From a virus: a stretch of 64,000 nucleotides of DNA. Positions 42,199 through 50,826 of the stretch are shown here, one piece after another; within the stretch, counting starts at the first letter, position 1; each line of letters begins with the position of its first letter. The stretch is from positions 86,767 through 150,766 of IMG/VR virus record IMGVR_UViG_3300048065_001187. One strand, 5' to 3'. A program made the translations under genes and the position numbers. The notes under the pieces were generated by a model, which worked only from the letters and a program-made list of their open reading frames with translations, was not told the origin of the DNA and did not search any database.

Positions 42199-43206
42199 AT
42201 GACACAAATACTAGGACTAACTTGCATAAGTGAAATACTAAAAGAAAAGGATAAAGCAAAATATTCTTTTCGCACAATGACTCGCAAACGCTTTAATGAT
42301 TTGTGTAACCAAGAAGGTAGAGATGAAGCAGTCAATCAATTATCTGAAAGAATTTTGCACAATGTTATTGTTACTCAATATATTGTCAATCATTGTCATT
42401 CCTCAAATCTTAGGCATTATCGTCTTAGTTCTGCTCTTTTTCCTCTCCTTACCGACCAAACTTTGGATATTTCTCTTGAAGATTTACCGCACAAAGCAAG
42501 AATAGAACAAGAGCTAAAGTTAGTAGGTTTAATTGCGGAAAAGTTTGATATATCAATTGGTTCTCACCCCGATCAATTTAATGTTCTTGCATCTCCCGAT
42601 AGAGACAAAGTTAATCGTACAATAAACGAACTTAATTTTCAAGCAAGCGTTCTTGATATGATTGGTTTACCTCAAGATCATACTGCACCAATGAATATTC
42701 ATATTAACTATTCGCCAAAAGAAGATGAAACATTGGAAGTTGTTGCTACTAGATTTTTTCGCAACCTTTCTATGTGTGATAAAGGTGTTTACAAGCGTCT
42801 TACTATTGAAAACGAAGACAAAGGTTTCTTTAATGTAGATAACTGCATGGCATTTAGTGATTACTTGTTTAAAACATTTGGTGCAATGATCCCTGTTTGT
42901 TTTGACAACTTACATCATATGTGCAACCCATCAGAAGAGTCTTGTATTAAGTGGCAAGCCGAGCGTTGTGCATATACTTGGGTTAGTCAAGGGGATGGTG
43001 ACAGCAATTTCATTGCTCCTGTCTTTCATTGGTCAGAAGGCAATCCACAAAAACCTCGCTCTCATGCAGATTATTTTTCTTTTATGAATGCTCCACCATA
43101 CATTGCTATTGAACCTAACAAACCTGTGAAGTGGGAATGTGAAGTTAAGCAAAAAGACAAAGCAATTCAAGTCTTGCGAAATAATCTAGCAGAAAAAAGC
43201 GCGTGA
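42199..43206 (+). CDS. uvsE: UV-damage endonuclease UvsE (canonical copy)
   Basis: 335 residues. Nicks DNA 5' to cyclobutane dimers and (6-4) photoproducts, starting alternative excision repair. TIM-barrel metal ligands are intact: G-S-H-P-D-Q-F (His 123), N-I-H-I-N-Y, I-E-N-E-D-K-G (Glu 204), C-F-D-N-L-H-H (Asp 236, His 239/240), F-H-W-S-E-G (His 277), R-S-H-A-D-Y (His 289) and E-C-E-V-K-Q-K-D. A second, degenerate copy lies at 20128. A phage copy would protect genomes in sunlit water. Confidence 0.9.
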   Translation: MTQILGLTCISEILKEKDKAKYSFRTMTRKRFNDLCNQEGRDEAVNQLSERILHNVIVTQYIVNHCHSSNLRHYRLSSALFPLLTDQTLDISLEDLPHKARIEQELKLVGLIAEKFDISIGSHPDQFNVLASPDRDKVNRTINELNFQASVLDMIGLPQDHTAPMNIHINYSPKEDETLEVVATRFFRNLSMCDKGVYKRLTIENEDKGFFNVDNCMAFSDYLFKTFGAMIPVCFDNLHHMCNPSEESCIKWQAERCAYTWVSQGDGDSNFIAPVFHWSEGNPQKPRSHADYFSFMNAPPYIAIEPNKPVKWECEVKQKDKAIQVLRNNLAEKSA

Positions 43207-43280
43207 TCAATTATTTAATTAATATTTTATTTATTTTGGCAATCGTAGCATTTAGTTGTTTATTAATGCTTGACTCTTGA
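43203..43280 (+). CDS. 25-residue membrane peptide
   Basis: GTG start overlapping the uvsE TGA. Hydrophobic helix (Y-L-I-N-I-L-F-I-L-A-I-V-A-F-S-C-L-L). Its end overlaps the next promoter. Confidence 0.4.
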   Translation: MINYLINILFILAIVAFSCLLMLDS

Positions 43281-43298
43281 TTAACAATTTGCTAAGGT
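43270..43298 (+). promoter_or_regulatory. Leaderless promoter
   Basis: TTGACT (43270-43275), 17 nt, TAAGGT (43293-43298), 6 nt to ATG 43305. TAAGGT recurs at 53158, 53637 and 58980. Confidence 0.7.
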
Positions 43299-43304
43299 GT
43301 TGCT

Positions 43305-43784
43305 ATGGTAAAAATAATAGATGGCAATCTTCTTAATTTTCCAAATGGCATTGACTTTATAGCTCATTCATGCAACACTCATAATGTTATGGGGGCAGGA
43401 ATTGCTAGGGAAATAAAATATCGCTACCCTAATGCTTACTCTGCTGATTGTCATGCAATGATGGATGGTGATAATGTTTTGGGCGGTTTTAGTTTTTCGG
43501 TGACTGATGCTACTCAAAGCAAAGGTATCTACAATATGTATACCCAAGATAAAATCGGGGGCAAAAGAGCAGTTAATTATGAAGCATTTTATGTTGCATT
43601 GAATAAAGTAGCGGGTCATATCGAATGGCAATCCAAGCATGAAGAAGTAGAAAAGACTTTAGGCTTGCCTTGGGGTATTTCTTGTGGACTCGCAGGGGGA
43701 AGTTGGAATGTAATTTTTTCAATGATAAATGATATTTTGATTGACAGAAAGTTTAAAACATATATCGTTAAGTATGATGAATGA
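43305..43784 (+). CDS. Macro-domain ADP-ribose-binding protein
   Basis: 159 residues, a single macro domain. F-I-A-H-S-C-N-T-H-N-V-M-G-A-G-I-A near residue 18 contains the catalytic/ribose-binding Asn and glycine loop. I-Y-N-M-Y-T-Q near 77 and the distal phosphate loop I-S-C-G-L-A-G-G-S-W near 125 are present. Closest in style to Poa1/ALC1-like domains that hydrolyse ADP-ribose-1''-phosphate or de-ADP-ribosylate macromolecules. In a phage it could reverse ADP-ribosylation by host defences such as DarT, or recycle NAD products; this role is inference. Overlaps the GIY-YIG gene. Confidence 0.85.
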   Translation: MVKIIDGNLLNFPNGIDFIAHSCNTHNVMGAGIAREIKYRYPNAYSADCHAMMDGDNVLGGFSFSVTDATQSKGIYNMYTQDKIGGKRAVNYEAFYVALNKVAGHIEWQSKHEEVEKTLGLPWGISCGLAGGSWNVIFSMINDILIDRKFKTYIVKYDE

Positions 43785-44565
43785 ATTGGATTCTAGGTTT
43801 CTTGCTCCTTTTGGAGATGTCCTTCCTTGTTTACATCAGCATATAGTATCAAATTATCATCCATCGTTGCTTGATGATGTTTGGGATGATCAAGTGAGAG
43901 AGCTTGAATTATATATGAATGAATATGGAAACAAGAAGATTGCGCCTGCAAATTTTCACTTTGCACAAGATATAATTCTCTTATCTTTACTATGTTTGCA
44001 TACTAATTATCAATTTTTATCTAAAAATGATTTTAAAAAATGGATAAATTCTCGATATTACTTAAAAAGTTTTGATTTTCAACCTCAAAGTTACGCATAT
44101 ATTGAATTTTATATTCATCACGATAATAAAATGTTTTTCTACATAGGTAAAGGAACAGAAAAAAGGGTTAAACAACATACAGCGAATGGCGGTCAAAATT
44201 TATTTCATAAACAGCAAAGAGTTAAAGTATTCTCTATTGAGGTTTTAGCCTTTTTGGATTTCCCAAAATTACCATTTTTTTACGAAAATCTTTTTTATAA
44301 TCATTTTGCTTATTTATGCGAAGAGTTGCAATCAAATTTTGATTTTACTTTTGATCTTGAGTTTAAAGGTCGTCACTATTCTGATTATAATTACTCTGAT
44401 GACATGGTTGATTTGTTTTGTGCAAATTCAGCTTACTTGAAGTCTAAATTAGAAAAAACTGCTTCGGTTTTAGGAGAGATTCATAAGCAATATTTTTCAT
44501 ATGAATTTAGTAAAATCTCAAATGATATTAAAAAAGTCTTGACAGAAAATTTAAAACGTATATAG
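43774..44565 (+). CDS. GIY-YIG nuclease-domain protein
   Basis: 263 residues from ATG 43774. An N-terminal helical region of about 105 residues is followed by a GIY-YIG-like core: Y-I-E-F-Y-I then F-F-Y-I-G-K-G-T-E-K-R-V-K-Q-H (residues about 110-140), and Y-E-N-L-F-Y-N-H, whose Glu fits the catalytic acid. The C-terminal third is helical. Could be a homing, repair or DNA-processing nuclease. It overlaps the macro-domain gene by 11 nt. Confidence 0.7.
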   Translation: MMNELDSRFLAPFGDVLPCLHQHIVSNYHPSLLDDVWDDQVRELELYMNEYGNKKIAPANFHFAQDIILLSLLCLHTNYQFLSKNDFKKWINSRYYLKSFDFQPQSYAYIEFYIHHDNKMFFYIGKGTEKRVKQHTANGGQNLFHKQQRVKVFSIEVLAFLDFPKLPFFYENLFYNHFAYLCEELQSNFDFTFDLEFKGRHYSDYNYSDDMVDLFCANSAYLKSKLEKTASVLGEIHKQYFSYEFSKISNDIKKVLTENLKRI

Positions 44566-44566
44566 T
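44539..44566 (+). promoter_or_regulatory. Sigma-70-type promoter
   Basis: TTGACA (44539-44544), 16 nt, TATAGT (44561-44566), 8 nt to ATG 44575. Lies inside the GIY-YIG gene end. Confidence 0.75.
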
Positions 44567-44574
44567 TAGATACC

Positions 44575-45480
44575 ATGACTGATGTAAATACAAACGAACT
44601 TATCAGAAGTTCATATGTTAATTCAATTGGTGACCTTACTTTAAATCAGGATCATCAAACTATACAACAACGACTCAATGAAGCTAGCGAAAAAGACCAT
44701 CTCAAACAAGAGAGAGAGGAGAATGAGAGGATTAAAGCGGATTTGTTCAAAAGAATGGCAGACCTGAAAAGCAAAGAAGAATCATTGACTAAATTAGAGA
44801 ATTCATTAAAAACCAGGGAAATTGCGCTAAATTCCAATCAGCAATCTCTTCAGCAGAAAATAAATGAACACAAAAAGGAAAAGAAAAAATATGAACAAGA
44901 TACGAAAAAACAAATAGATCATAGAAATAAAATATCAGAAAACCTTAATGAAAGATCGAGATCGCTCAATCAAAAAGAAGAAAACCTTAAAGAAAAATCG
45001 CGAGTGCTTGATAATAGAGAAAAGAGATTAGAAACTAGAGAAGTTATCGCAAACCAAAATTCATTAGGAGTTCAAGTGCTTGAGCACAAGTTAACTGAAA
45101 TCGAAAGTAGGCTTACAGAAGGTTTTTTGGAGATAGATGAAAAAATTGATTCAATTACTTTACCTCAAAAGAAAAAGCTAACCAAAGAAAAAAGTAATCA
45201 CAATCAAATAGACTTTTTGAGTGATAAGCAAAGTATATCTTTACCCGAAGATTATGTATTCTCTTTGCAGGATGGTGAAGAGCTTGGTAAGTGCGAAAAT
45301 CTTCAAGATTTCATTAGCGGAATTGGTCGCGCAAAAATCACAGGCAACATTGATGACTTTCTTGCAGATTTCAATTTCTATTTCCACGATGAAGGCGAAC
45401 CTTTCTTTGAGGTCAATATCGCAGAACTCCACGAAAATACCCAAAAAGACCTAATTGAAACTTTTTTAAAAAATACTTGA
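44575..45480 (+). CDS. Coiled-coil protein preceding GHKL ATPase
   Basis: 301 residues. Residues about 35-195 are a continuous Lys/Glu-rich coiled coil (S-L-T-K-L-E-N-S-L-K-T-R-E, R-S-L-N-Q-K-E-E-N-L-K-E-K-S-R). The last 100 residues form an acidic globular domain (P-E-D-Y-V-F-S-L-Q-D-G-E-E-L ... F-F-E-V-N-I). No family recognised. It is adjacent to the GHKL ATPase with its own promoter; a structural partner is plausible. Its TGA forms part of the next -35 box. Confidence 0.65.
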   Translation: MTDVNTNELIRSSYVNSIGDLTLNQDHQTIQQRLNEASEKDHLKQEREENERIKADLFKRMADLKSKEESLTKLENSLKTREIALNSNQQSLQQKINEHKKEKKKYEQDTKKQIDHRNKISENLNERSRSLNQKEENLKEKSRVLDNREKRLETREVIANQNSLGVQVLEHKLTEIESRLTEGFLEIDEKIDSITLPQKKKLTKEKSNHNQIDFLSDKQSISLPEDYVFSLQDGEELGKCENLQDFISGIGRAKITGNIDDFLADFNFYFHDEGEPFFEVNIAELHENTQKDLIETFLKNT

Positions 45481-45505
45481 CTTATAAAAATTAACCATTT
45501 ATACT
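45477..45505 (+). promoter_or_regulatory. Promoter of GHKL ATPase gene
   Basis: TTGACT (45477-45482) containing the upstream TGA, 17 nt, TATACT (45500-45505), 12 nt to ATG 45518. Confidence 0.75.
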
Positions 45506-45517
45506 GATAATCATATT

Positions 45518-48217
45518 ATGAATAAAGACAAATTCCACTACATCTCCGATCAACTAGCTGATCTCGTATTAAAAAATAACTCATGTGCTTTCTTAACTCC
45601 TCAATTAATTAAAGAAGGTGTTTTCTCTTTTGATAAAAGAGGCGGTAAAGATTTCTACGGCACTCTTTTTGGAAGCACAATAAGGCTTTCTCTTAAAAAA
45701 GGATACCAAGGGGCTTCTGAAGGTAACAATGATATAGGTGTTCTAGCTTGCAGGGAATTGTTTGTTAATGCCGATGAAGCTTTACTTGAGCTTGATTATG
45801 CCTTATCTGATGAACAGGATTATAACAAGGTTCTTAAAGGCGGTAAATCTAAATATCAAATCTCTAGTATGATTGATGCTCAAAATAAATTTCCTGTTTC
45901 GGAAACTTTATCAAATGTTCATCAAAAGAGAATTAATGCAGTCCTCGTAGAAGGTAGCAATGAAAATTTAAGGGGTTTATGCGTTCAAGATTCAGGTATC
46001 GGTCAATGCGGAGATTCCTTTGAAGGTAACTTTACCTATAGCAATCGTCATTCTACAAAAGGTGGAATCAATTTTCTCACAGGTTTGTATGGCATGGGTT
46101 CTACTGCTATTACTCAATTTCAATCGCATGAAACATTAAGGTATAGAATGGCATTTTCTAGGCGTCATCATAAATTCGTAGAACCTTATGAATTAGAACA
46201 TAATTTCGGCAAACATATTCATTTTGCATTTAATCTTATATTGATTCCCGATTTATTTGAAGATGGGGGGGTTTTATCAGAACTTGATTGTCCTACATTA
46301 GATCGAGGATATAATTTTTATTCTCTTGAAATTGAGGTTGATGATGGTGTTTTCAAGCATCCAATTTGCAGTGAAAACTATAAATTTTCTCCATCTTACT
46401 CAGTTAAACCTGCTAAGAAAAATTGCAAGGGTTTAGAGCATGGAACTTTGGTTATGGTATCTGATGTTGATTTGCATACTAATTCTTCTCAAGTCTGCAA
46501 TGTTCAAGCAAAGCATACTTTCTATTCTACAGGAAGAGGAGTTAATTCTTTAGCTTCGGTTTTAAATTCAACGCACCCTAATTACTTAAACACTATAGGG
46601 CTTGATGATTATATGCAAAAAGCTACTCGCGCCAAATCTGCAAGCGACAATGGGGGCGGTAGTTCTCGTAAAATCCAAGGTCTTGAACAGATTGTATCCA
46701 AGGATGGATATGAGACTATTGATTTTGGTGAATTTAATATGAATTTATTTGGTTCAGTAGAGCCAATAAAAGTTCTTGGTTATTTCGATAATCGACCTGT
46801 TGAGGGTAATTACAAGCAAGATACCGCTATGAATGGTTGCAGTTTTAAACTTGGAGACTTTTATGCTTGTTTTGATTCTTTAACTAAAATTAGAACCAAG
46901 TACAAAATTCAAAAACCTTTGTGCGATTCAATCAAATTTATCTTTGATTTTAATAATTGTAGTGAAAAAACTAAGAGGAAATTGACACAATCCTCTCGCA
47001 ACAATCTTAATTTAGATAAATCCGAAAGGGATGAACTTACTGAAAGAGGTATCGACCAAATTCATAATCACTCTCGCATGAAAGAGCTTTTTGCAGAGTA
47101 TCCATCTGCAAGTAATGATAAGCTAGACTCTTTCAAGGAAGAGGATTTCGACCTACTTAGTCCTTTGTTTCTCGGCAATTGCAAGACAGAAGCACCGAAA
47201 CCTAAACCTAATTTAAACGCAACTTATGATCGTGAGTTAAAGTATATTCAGATCAAACCAACCACTTTACGGAGAAAACTTTTCAATAACGAAAAAGTAT
47301 CATTCAAGTGCATTGGCTCTGATTCCTCATCCTTTAACTTGAGTTTTATCCACAACGTTTATGGTTCGGTAGCAGACAAGCATCGTTTTGATATTGATAT
47401 TTCCATGTCGCTAGATCAAGGTAAAACATGGAACAATGCCGTTTCAAATACTCCAATCTGCGATAAGGATGGAGAGCTAGAGATAAAAGGTATTACTTCC
47501 CCGAATCAGAACGATCTTGATTGTGCCGATAAAACTTTCCTAATGAAAGTTAGCATTAAACCAAGAAATCAAGATAAATGGGTAAGTTCGGATTTTGTTT
47601 CAGCGCCGATAGATGTTCGTTGCATTTTTAACGAACCTCAAAACATTAATCATAGCGATCAACCTAGAAACAGGACTAAGTTCAGTTTTTCAAGCTCTGG
47701 CGGTACTGCACCTGCTTTGTGTCCTTTAGATGTAAGGATCATTAAGGATGCAAAGCAGTTTTATGACGCGGAAGGTAATCTCGAATATATGATTTCTTAT
47801 TCTGATGTAGATGATCAGACCAAAATTAGCCCTATGAAGGAAAACGATTTTGTCGGATTTTCTAATAGTCACGACAAGCAAACTATTGTACTGAATGGCA
47901 TTCATCAAGAGCTTTCTAGCAGGTTTCCTGATGACATTGAAAGGGATTTTGCCACAAACTATTTAGCCTCTAAGCTTAAAAGTGTGTGTGCTGAAATCAT
48001 TTCTAATCAAAACGAAGTGACTGATCTGTCTGCTATCAATAGTTCGTTTCCTGCTGAGATAGGAATGGCATTTCTATTGATAGATAAATCCATCAAGCAA
48101 GCAGTTCAAGCGCGTAGAGAGGTTGCCAACAAGAAGAACAAGCGCAAGGCTAAATCCAAGAAGCTTGCTCCCAAGAAGAAGCCTCTAGCAAAGAAGAAAT
48201 CCAAGCAATCTGCGTAA
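45518..48217 (+). CDS. GHKL ATPase with histone-like basic tail
   Basis: 899 residues. GHKL (gyrase/Hsp90/kinase/MutL) ATP-binding motifs: N-box C-R-E-L-F-V-N-A-D-E-A near 78, G1 V-Q-D-S-G-I-G near 157, G2 L-T-G-L-Y-G-M-G-S-T near 187. The middle region is large and unassigned, with a beta-rich segment near 600-740. The last 30 residues are Lys-rich (A-K-S-K-K-L-A-P-K-K-K-P), like histone H1 or nucleoid proteins. It differs from the rIIA-like GHKL at 59908. A dimeric DNA clamp or nucleoid remodeller of MORC style is inferred. The preceding coiled-coil gene may be a partner. Confidence 0.75.
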   Translation: MNKDKFHYISDQLADLVLKNNSCAFLTPQLIKEGVFSFDKRGGKDFYGTLFGSTIRLSLKKGYQGASEGNNDIGVLACRELFVNADEALLELDYALSDEQDYNKVLKGGKSKYQISSMIDAQNKFPVSETLSNVHQKRINAVLVEGSNENLRGLCVQDSGIGQCGDSFEGNFTYSNRHSTKGGINFLTGLYGMGSTAITQFQSHETLRYRMAFSRRHHKFVEPYELEHNFGKHIHFAFNLILIPDLFEDGGVLSELDCPTLDRGYNFYSLEIEVDDGVFKHPICSENYKFSPSYSVKPAKKNCKGLEHGTLVMVSDVDLHTNSSQVCNVQAKHTFYSTGRGVNSLASVLNSTHPNYLNTIGLDDYMQKATRAKSASDNGGGSSRKIQGLEQIVSKDGYETIDFGEFNMNLFGSVEPIKVLGYFDNRPVEGNYKQDTAMNGCSFKLGDFYACFDSLTKIRTKYKIQKPLCDSIKFIFDFNNCSEKTKRKLTQSSRNNLNLDKSERDELTERGIDQIHNHSRMKELFAEYPSASNDKLDSFKEEDFDLLSPLFLGNCKTEAPKPKPNLNATYDRELKYIQIKPTTLRRKLFNNEKVSFKCIGSDSSSFNLSFIHNVYGSVADKHRFDIDISMSLDQGKTWNNAVSNTPICDKDGELEIKGITSPNQNDLDCADKTFLMKVSIKPRNQDKWVSSDFVSAPIDVRCIFNEPQNINHSDQPRNRTKFSFSSSGGTAPALCPLDVRIIKDAKQFYDAEGNLEYMISYSDVDDQTKISPMKENDFVGFSNSHDKQTIVLNGIHQELSSRFPDDIERDFATNYLASKLKSVCAEIISNQNEVTDLSAINSSFPAEIGMAFLLIDKSIKQAVQARREVANKKNKRKAKSKKLAPKKKPLAKKKSKQSA

Positions 48218-48223
48218 TAGTTC

Positions 48224-48251
48224 TTGACACAAATCCTAAATTCTGCATACT
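48224..48251 (+). promoter_or_regulatory. Sigma-70-type promoter
   Basis: TTGACA (48224-48229), 16 nt, CATACT (48246-48251), 8 nt to ATG 48260. Confidence 0.65.
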
Positions 48252-48259
48252 GAAATACT

Positions 48260-48487
48260 ATGAATAGATTTGAATTAGAAGATGCAATGAGTGACCTTCA
48301 CCAAGTAGGTCAAGATATAGAAACAATCATATATGCCATTGGAGACTCTCCTATCAAGCATACTGAAGATCAATTATTGAATATGTTGATCGGTATGAAA
48401 CAGATGCATGAAACTCGTTATCAAAAAATGTGGAATATATTTGAGTGTTTAGTTAAAAAAGGAATCATATCAAACAAGGAGAAATAA
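48260..48487 (+). CDS. Helical hypothetical 75-residue protein
   Basis: Predicted all-helical (D-L-H-Q-V-G-Q-D-I-E-T-I-I-Y-A-I-G). No family. First gene of a small-protein transcript. Confidence 0.6.
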   Translation: MNRFELEDAMSDLHQVGQDIETIIYAIGDSPIKHTEDQLLNMLIGMKQMHETRYQKMWNIFECLVKKGIISNKEK

Positions 48488-48491
48488 AATA

Positions 48492-48830
48492 ATGTTATTA
48501 GAACTAGATAAAGAAGTAGAATTAAAAATCGTTGACCTTGCACTATCTCACATCAAGAAAGTCGAGGCTAACCCCGATGTAGTGACTGATGGAGATAATT
48601 TCGATTATTGGAATAGTTGTCCATTGAGTGATGGTACATTTGTTGATTATAATATTCATGAGTCAAACTTAGGTACGTCTTCGGATGAAGAGGATTATGT
48701 CAACGAATGGCATTGCTCTGCGTATCATGTTGATTCACCAAATGAAGAAAGGGATTACCATCAAGTTAATACTGACATTGAAAAATATATTTTCACATAC
48801 ATAGATGGAAAGATAACATATATAGATTAA
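48492..48830 (+). CDS. Acidic hypothetical 112-residue protein
   Basis: Good ribosome binding site AAGGAG about 12 nt before the ATG, inside the previous gene's end. Asp/Glu/Tyr-rich with W-N-S-C-P-L-S-D-G-T and E-W-H-C-S-A-Y. No family recognised. Confidence 0.6.
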   Translation: MLLELDKEVELKIVDLALSHIKKVEANPDVVTDGDNFDYWNSCPLSDGTFVDYNIHESNLGTSSDEEDYVNEWHCSAYHVDSPNEERDYHQVNTDIEKYIFTYIDGKITYID

Positions 48831-48831
48831 T

Positions 48832-49062
48832 ATGAAATATTTAATTCCGATTTTATTTTTGGCGGGTTGTGCAAGCGAGAAACCTTTGCAGACATTGCAT
48901 AATTACCCTATACTTGATCCTCATAATTGCCCACTACCAACAGATCAATATGATAACCCCGATTTAAAAGCACAGGCTAAAGCCCTTAATATTAGATATG
49001 TTGATTACTTACATCAAATTAATGCTAGAAAAACTGAAACGACTTTTGTCTTGGACAAGTGA
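48832..49062 (+). CDS. Small lipoprotein
   Basis: 76 residues. Short lipoprotein signal Y-L-I-P-I-L-F-L-A-G-C, Cys 13, then a mature segment with H-N-Y-P-I-L-D-P-H-N-C-P-L-P. Third small lipoprotein of the window. Overlaps a membrane peptide gene. Confidence 0.65.
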   Translation: MKYLIPILFLAGCASEKPLQTLHNYPILDPHNCPLPTDQYDNPDLKAQAKALNIRYVDYLHQINARKTETTFVLDK

Positions 49063-49130
49063 ACGATTTGTTGGCTTTTTTACTTATAATGATTATCTTG
49101 TCATTGAGCTTTTGGTTATTTTTTTCTTGA
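49059..49130 (+). CDS. 23-residue membrane peptide
   Basis: GTG start overlapping the lipoprotein TGA. Hydrophobic helix (L-L-A-F-L-L-I-M-I-I-L-S-L-S-F-W-L-F-F). Its TGA is inside the next -35 box. Confidence 0.4.
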   Translation: MNDLLAFLLIMIILSLSFWLFFS

Positions 49131-49155
49131 CGGCAATGCTACTTTCAGCTAGTGT
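49127..49155 (+). promoter_or_regulatory. Leaderless promoter
   Basis: TTGACG (49127-49132), 17 nt, TAGTGT (49150-49155), 6 nt to ATG 49162. Confidence 0.7.
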
Positions 49156-49161
49156 TTCATT

Positions 49162-49368
49162 ATGAGCAAATACAATCCAAAGAAAAAGAATACTTACCTG
49201 TTTAGCGTTCCTGCTACTTATGTCTACGAAGTAGATGCTGATAGCGAGGAAGAGGCTAGAGAATTACTAGAAGAAGAAGGGGGTATGGATATTGAGGGCG
49301 AACTTTGCGACATAACTCGCAAGGATTACCAAAATGCTATTCTTGAAGAAACATGGGAGAGTGAATAA
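49162..49368 (+). CDS. DpnD/PcfM-like small protein
   Basis: 68 residues. Beta hairpin then A-D-S-E-E-E-A-R-E-L-L-E-E helix: the pattern F-x-V-x-x-x-Y-V-Y-E-V-D-A-x-S-x-E-E-A is shared with the proteins at 52951 and 54247. Function unknown. TAATG-style overlap with the next gene. Confidence 0.55.
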   Translation: MSKYNPKKKNTYLFSVPATYVYEVDADSEEEARELLEEEGGMDIEGELCDITRKDYQNAILEETWESE

Positions 49369-49964
49369 TGAGCGGAGAAGGATTGTCAGTAAGTTTTAGA
49401 AGAACATCAATGACTGAAAAGTCAAACGCAGAACTTCTAAGAGAGTTTCAAAGCATCGTATATGCAAGTCTTGTTACTAGGCACATGAAATGGTACGGCA
49501 AAGATCATAGCGTTGACATATTAGAACATGGTGACGATAATCGCCAAAAATGGGAGCAAGAAAGTGTTGCCATAAAAGATAGTTTTAAATTTGAAATTAG
49601 TGTCTACGAATCTTGGTATGAAGATGCCGATTTATATGAGTCACATGAAAGAGAAGATAGTTTTGTTTCTCTTGCTAGAAAGTTTGCGGTAGATAATTGC
49701 TTGATGTATTTTTCCGAAGGTTTTCCTGCTGAATGGATAGAGACAGAAACTACTGATGGAGAAAAATGTTGGAATCATTACAATGTAAAACCCGATGATA
49801 AAAACATTGACAAGATATGCGAGATATGGCATGATTATGGTATGAGCATGGTTAAAGCAGAACAACATGGTCAAACTGATAACATGAAAAGTTTTTATTG
49901 GAAAAATGCAAGAAATCAAATAAAAGGATTAATGGGGAATAATCACATAAACCAATGTATGTAA
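49368..49964 (+). CDS. Hypothetical 198-residue protein
   Basis: Soluble alpha/beta protein, Trp/Tyr-rich (Y-E-S-W-Y-E-D-A-D-L-Y-E-S). No family or catalytic motif recognised. An alternative start M-T-E-K-S lies 14 codons in. Confidence 0.6.
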   Translation: MSGEGLSVSFRRTSMTEKSNAELLREFQSIVYASLVTRHMKWYGKDHSVDILEHGDDNRQKWEQESVAIKDSFKFEISVYESWYEDADLYESHEREDSFVSLARKFAVDNCLMYFSEGFPAEWIETETTDGEKCWNHYNVKPDDKNIDKICEIWHDYGMSMVKAEQHGQTDNMKSFYWKNARNQIKGLMGNNHINQCM

Positions 49965-50088
49965 TTCATTCCTGTTGTTATAGCGGTAACGATAACCCCA
50001 AGCATTAATTTTAAAATTTTAAAACATTGATAATCATTTAACATAGCAAACAAATAACGAATCAATAATACAACTAGATCATAATAAA

Positions 50089-50271
50089 ATGAATATTGAA
50101 ATAAATAATCAAAAATTACAAAATTATATTTTACTTGACAAAAACCTAAAGCCTAGTTATGCTAAAATTCAATCTGCGTATTTGACAGATAAAGAAGCAC
50201 AAACTAAAAATTTAGCTTTTAAAATGAATCGAACAAACAAGCAATATATATTAGAGAAGGATTGGAAATGA
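50089..50271 (+). CDS. Hypothetical 60-residue protein
   Basis: Asn/Lys-rich small protein after a 124-nt intergenic stretch that shows only a weak GTTAT/ATAAC inverted repeat. Overlaps the next gene by ATGA. Confidence 0.5.
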   Translation: MNIEINNQKLQNYILLDKNLKPSYAKIQSAYLTDKEAQTKNLAFKMNRTNKQYILEKDWK

Positions 50272-50540
50272 AAGTAGATAGTTGGTTAACAATTAGACAA
50301 GAAGATGATGAAGATGTTTTGTCTGCACCTATTATGTGGTTAGACGATATGTCCGAAGATGACCTTTTTCCTTCTGATGATTTAAATATTGATTGGGTAG
50401 AAGAAATGGACAAAGAAGGTGCTCCAATTATAGATGGCGATCATTTAGGCAGAGATATTTGCATAGAAGTAACTTGCCCATCGAAAAAACTTGACAAGCG
50501 TAGGGCGGTAGGTTATAATATAGACTTCGGTTGGAACTAA
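50268..50540 (+). CDS. Acidic hypothetical 90-residue protein
   Basis: Start at 50268 by ATGA overlap. Very acidic (W-L-D-D-M-S-E-D-D-L-F-P-S-D-D-L) with a more basic end. Strong acidity could mean DNA mimicry, but nothing more supports it. Confidence 0.55.
   Translation: MKVDSWLTIRQEDDEDVLSAPIMWLDDMSEDDLFPSDDLNIDWVEEMDKEGAPIIDGDHLGRDICIEVTCPSKKLDKRRAVGYNIDFGWN
50491..50519 (+). promoter_or_regulatory. Fully consensus promoter
   Basis: TTGACA (50491-50496), 17 nt, TATAAT (50514-50519), inside the acidic ORF; 23 nt to ATG 50543. Confidence 0.75.
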
Positions 50541-50542
50541 TT

Positions 50543-50824
50543 ATGAAAATATCAATTACAACAAATAATAAAGTATTTAGCGTTGAAGATGAATACGGAT
50601 TTGATTCCGTAGGCATACATGAGGCAGTAGAGATGTTCAAAGGTTTACTTGTTTGTGCGGGATTTCATCCTAGCAATGTGGATGATGCGTTCAATACGGA
50701 ATATACATGGTTCACAGAAGAAGAAAGAAATGATAATATGCAAGGTCATACAAAAAAAGAAGTTGAAGAGTGGCAAAATAATTTATTCAAACAAGACGAT
50801 AAAGACAACGACTATGTTTTTTAA
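50543..50824 (+). CDS. Hypothetical 93-residue protein
   Basis: Start M-K-I-S-I-T-T-N-N-K chosen over an upstream in-frame codon at 50531 because it follows the promoter and stop. Alpha/beta (F-D-S-V-G-I-H-E-A-V-E-M-F-K-G-L-L), acidic tail. No family. Confidence 0.55.
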   Translation: MKISITTNNKVFSVEDEYGFDSVGIHEAVEMFKGLLVCAGFHPSNVDDAFNTEYTWFTEEERNDNMQGHTKKEVEEWQNNLFKQDDKDNDYVF

Positions 50825-50826
50825 TT

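Noticed and set aside
50268-50540. Acidic ORF as a DNA-mimic anti-restriction protein
   Set aside because: Many early-region proteins here are similarly acidic, so composition alone is not evidence.
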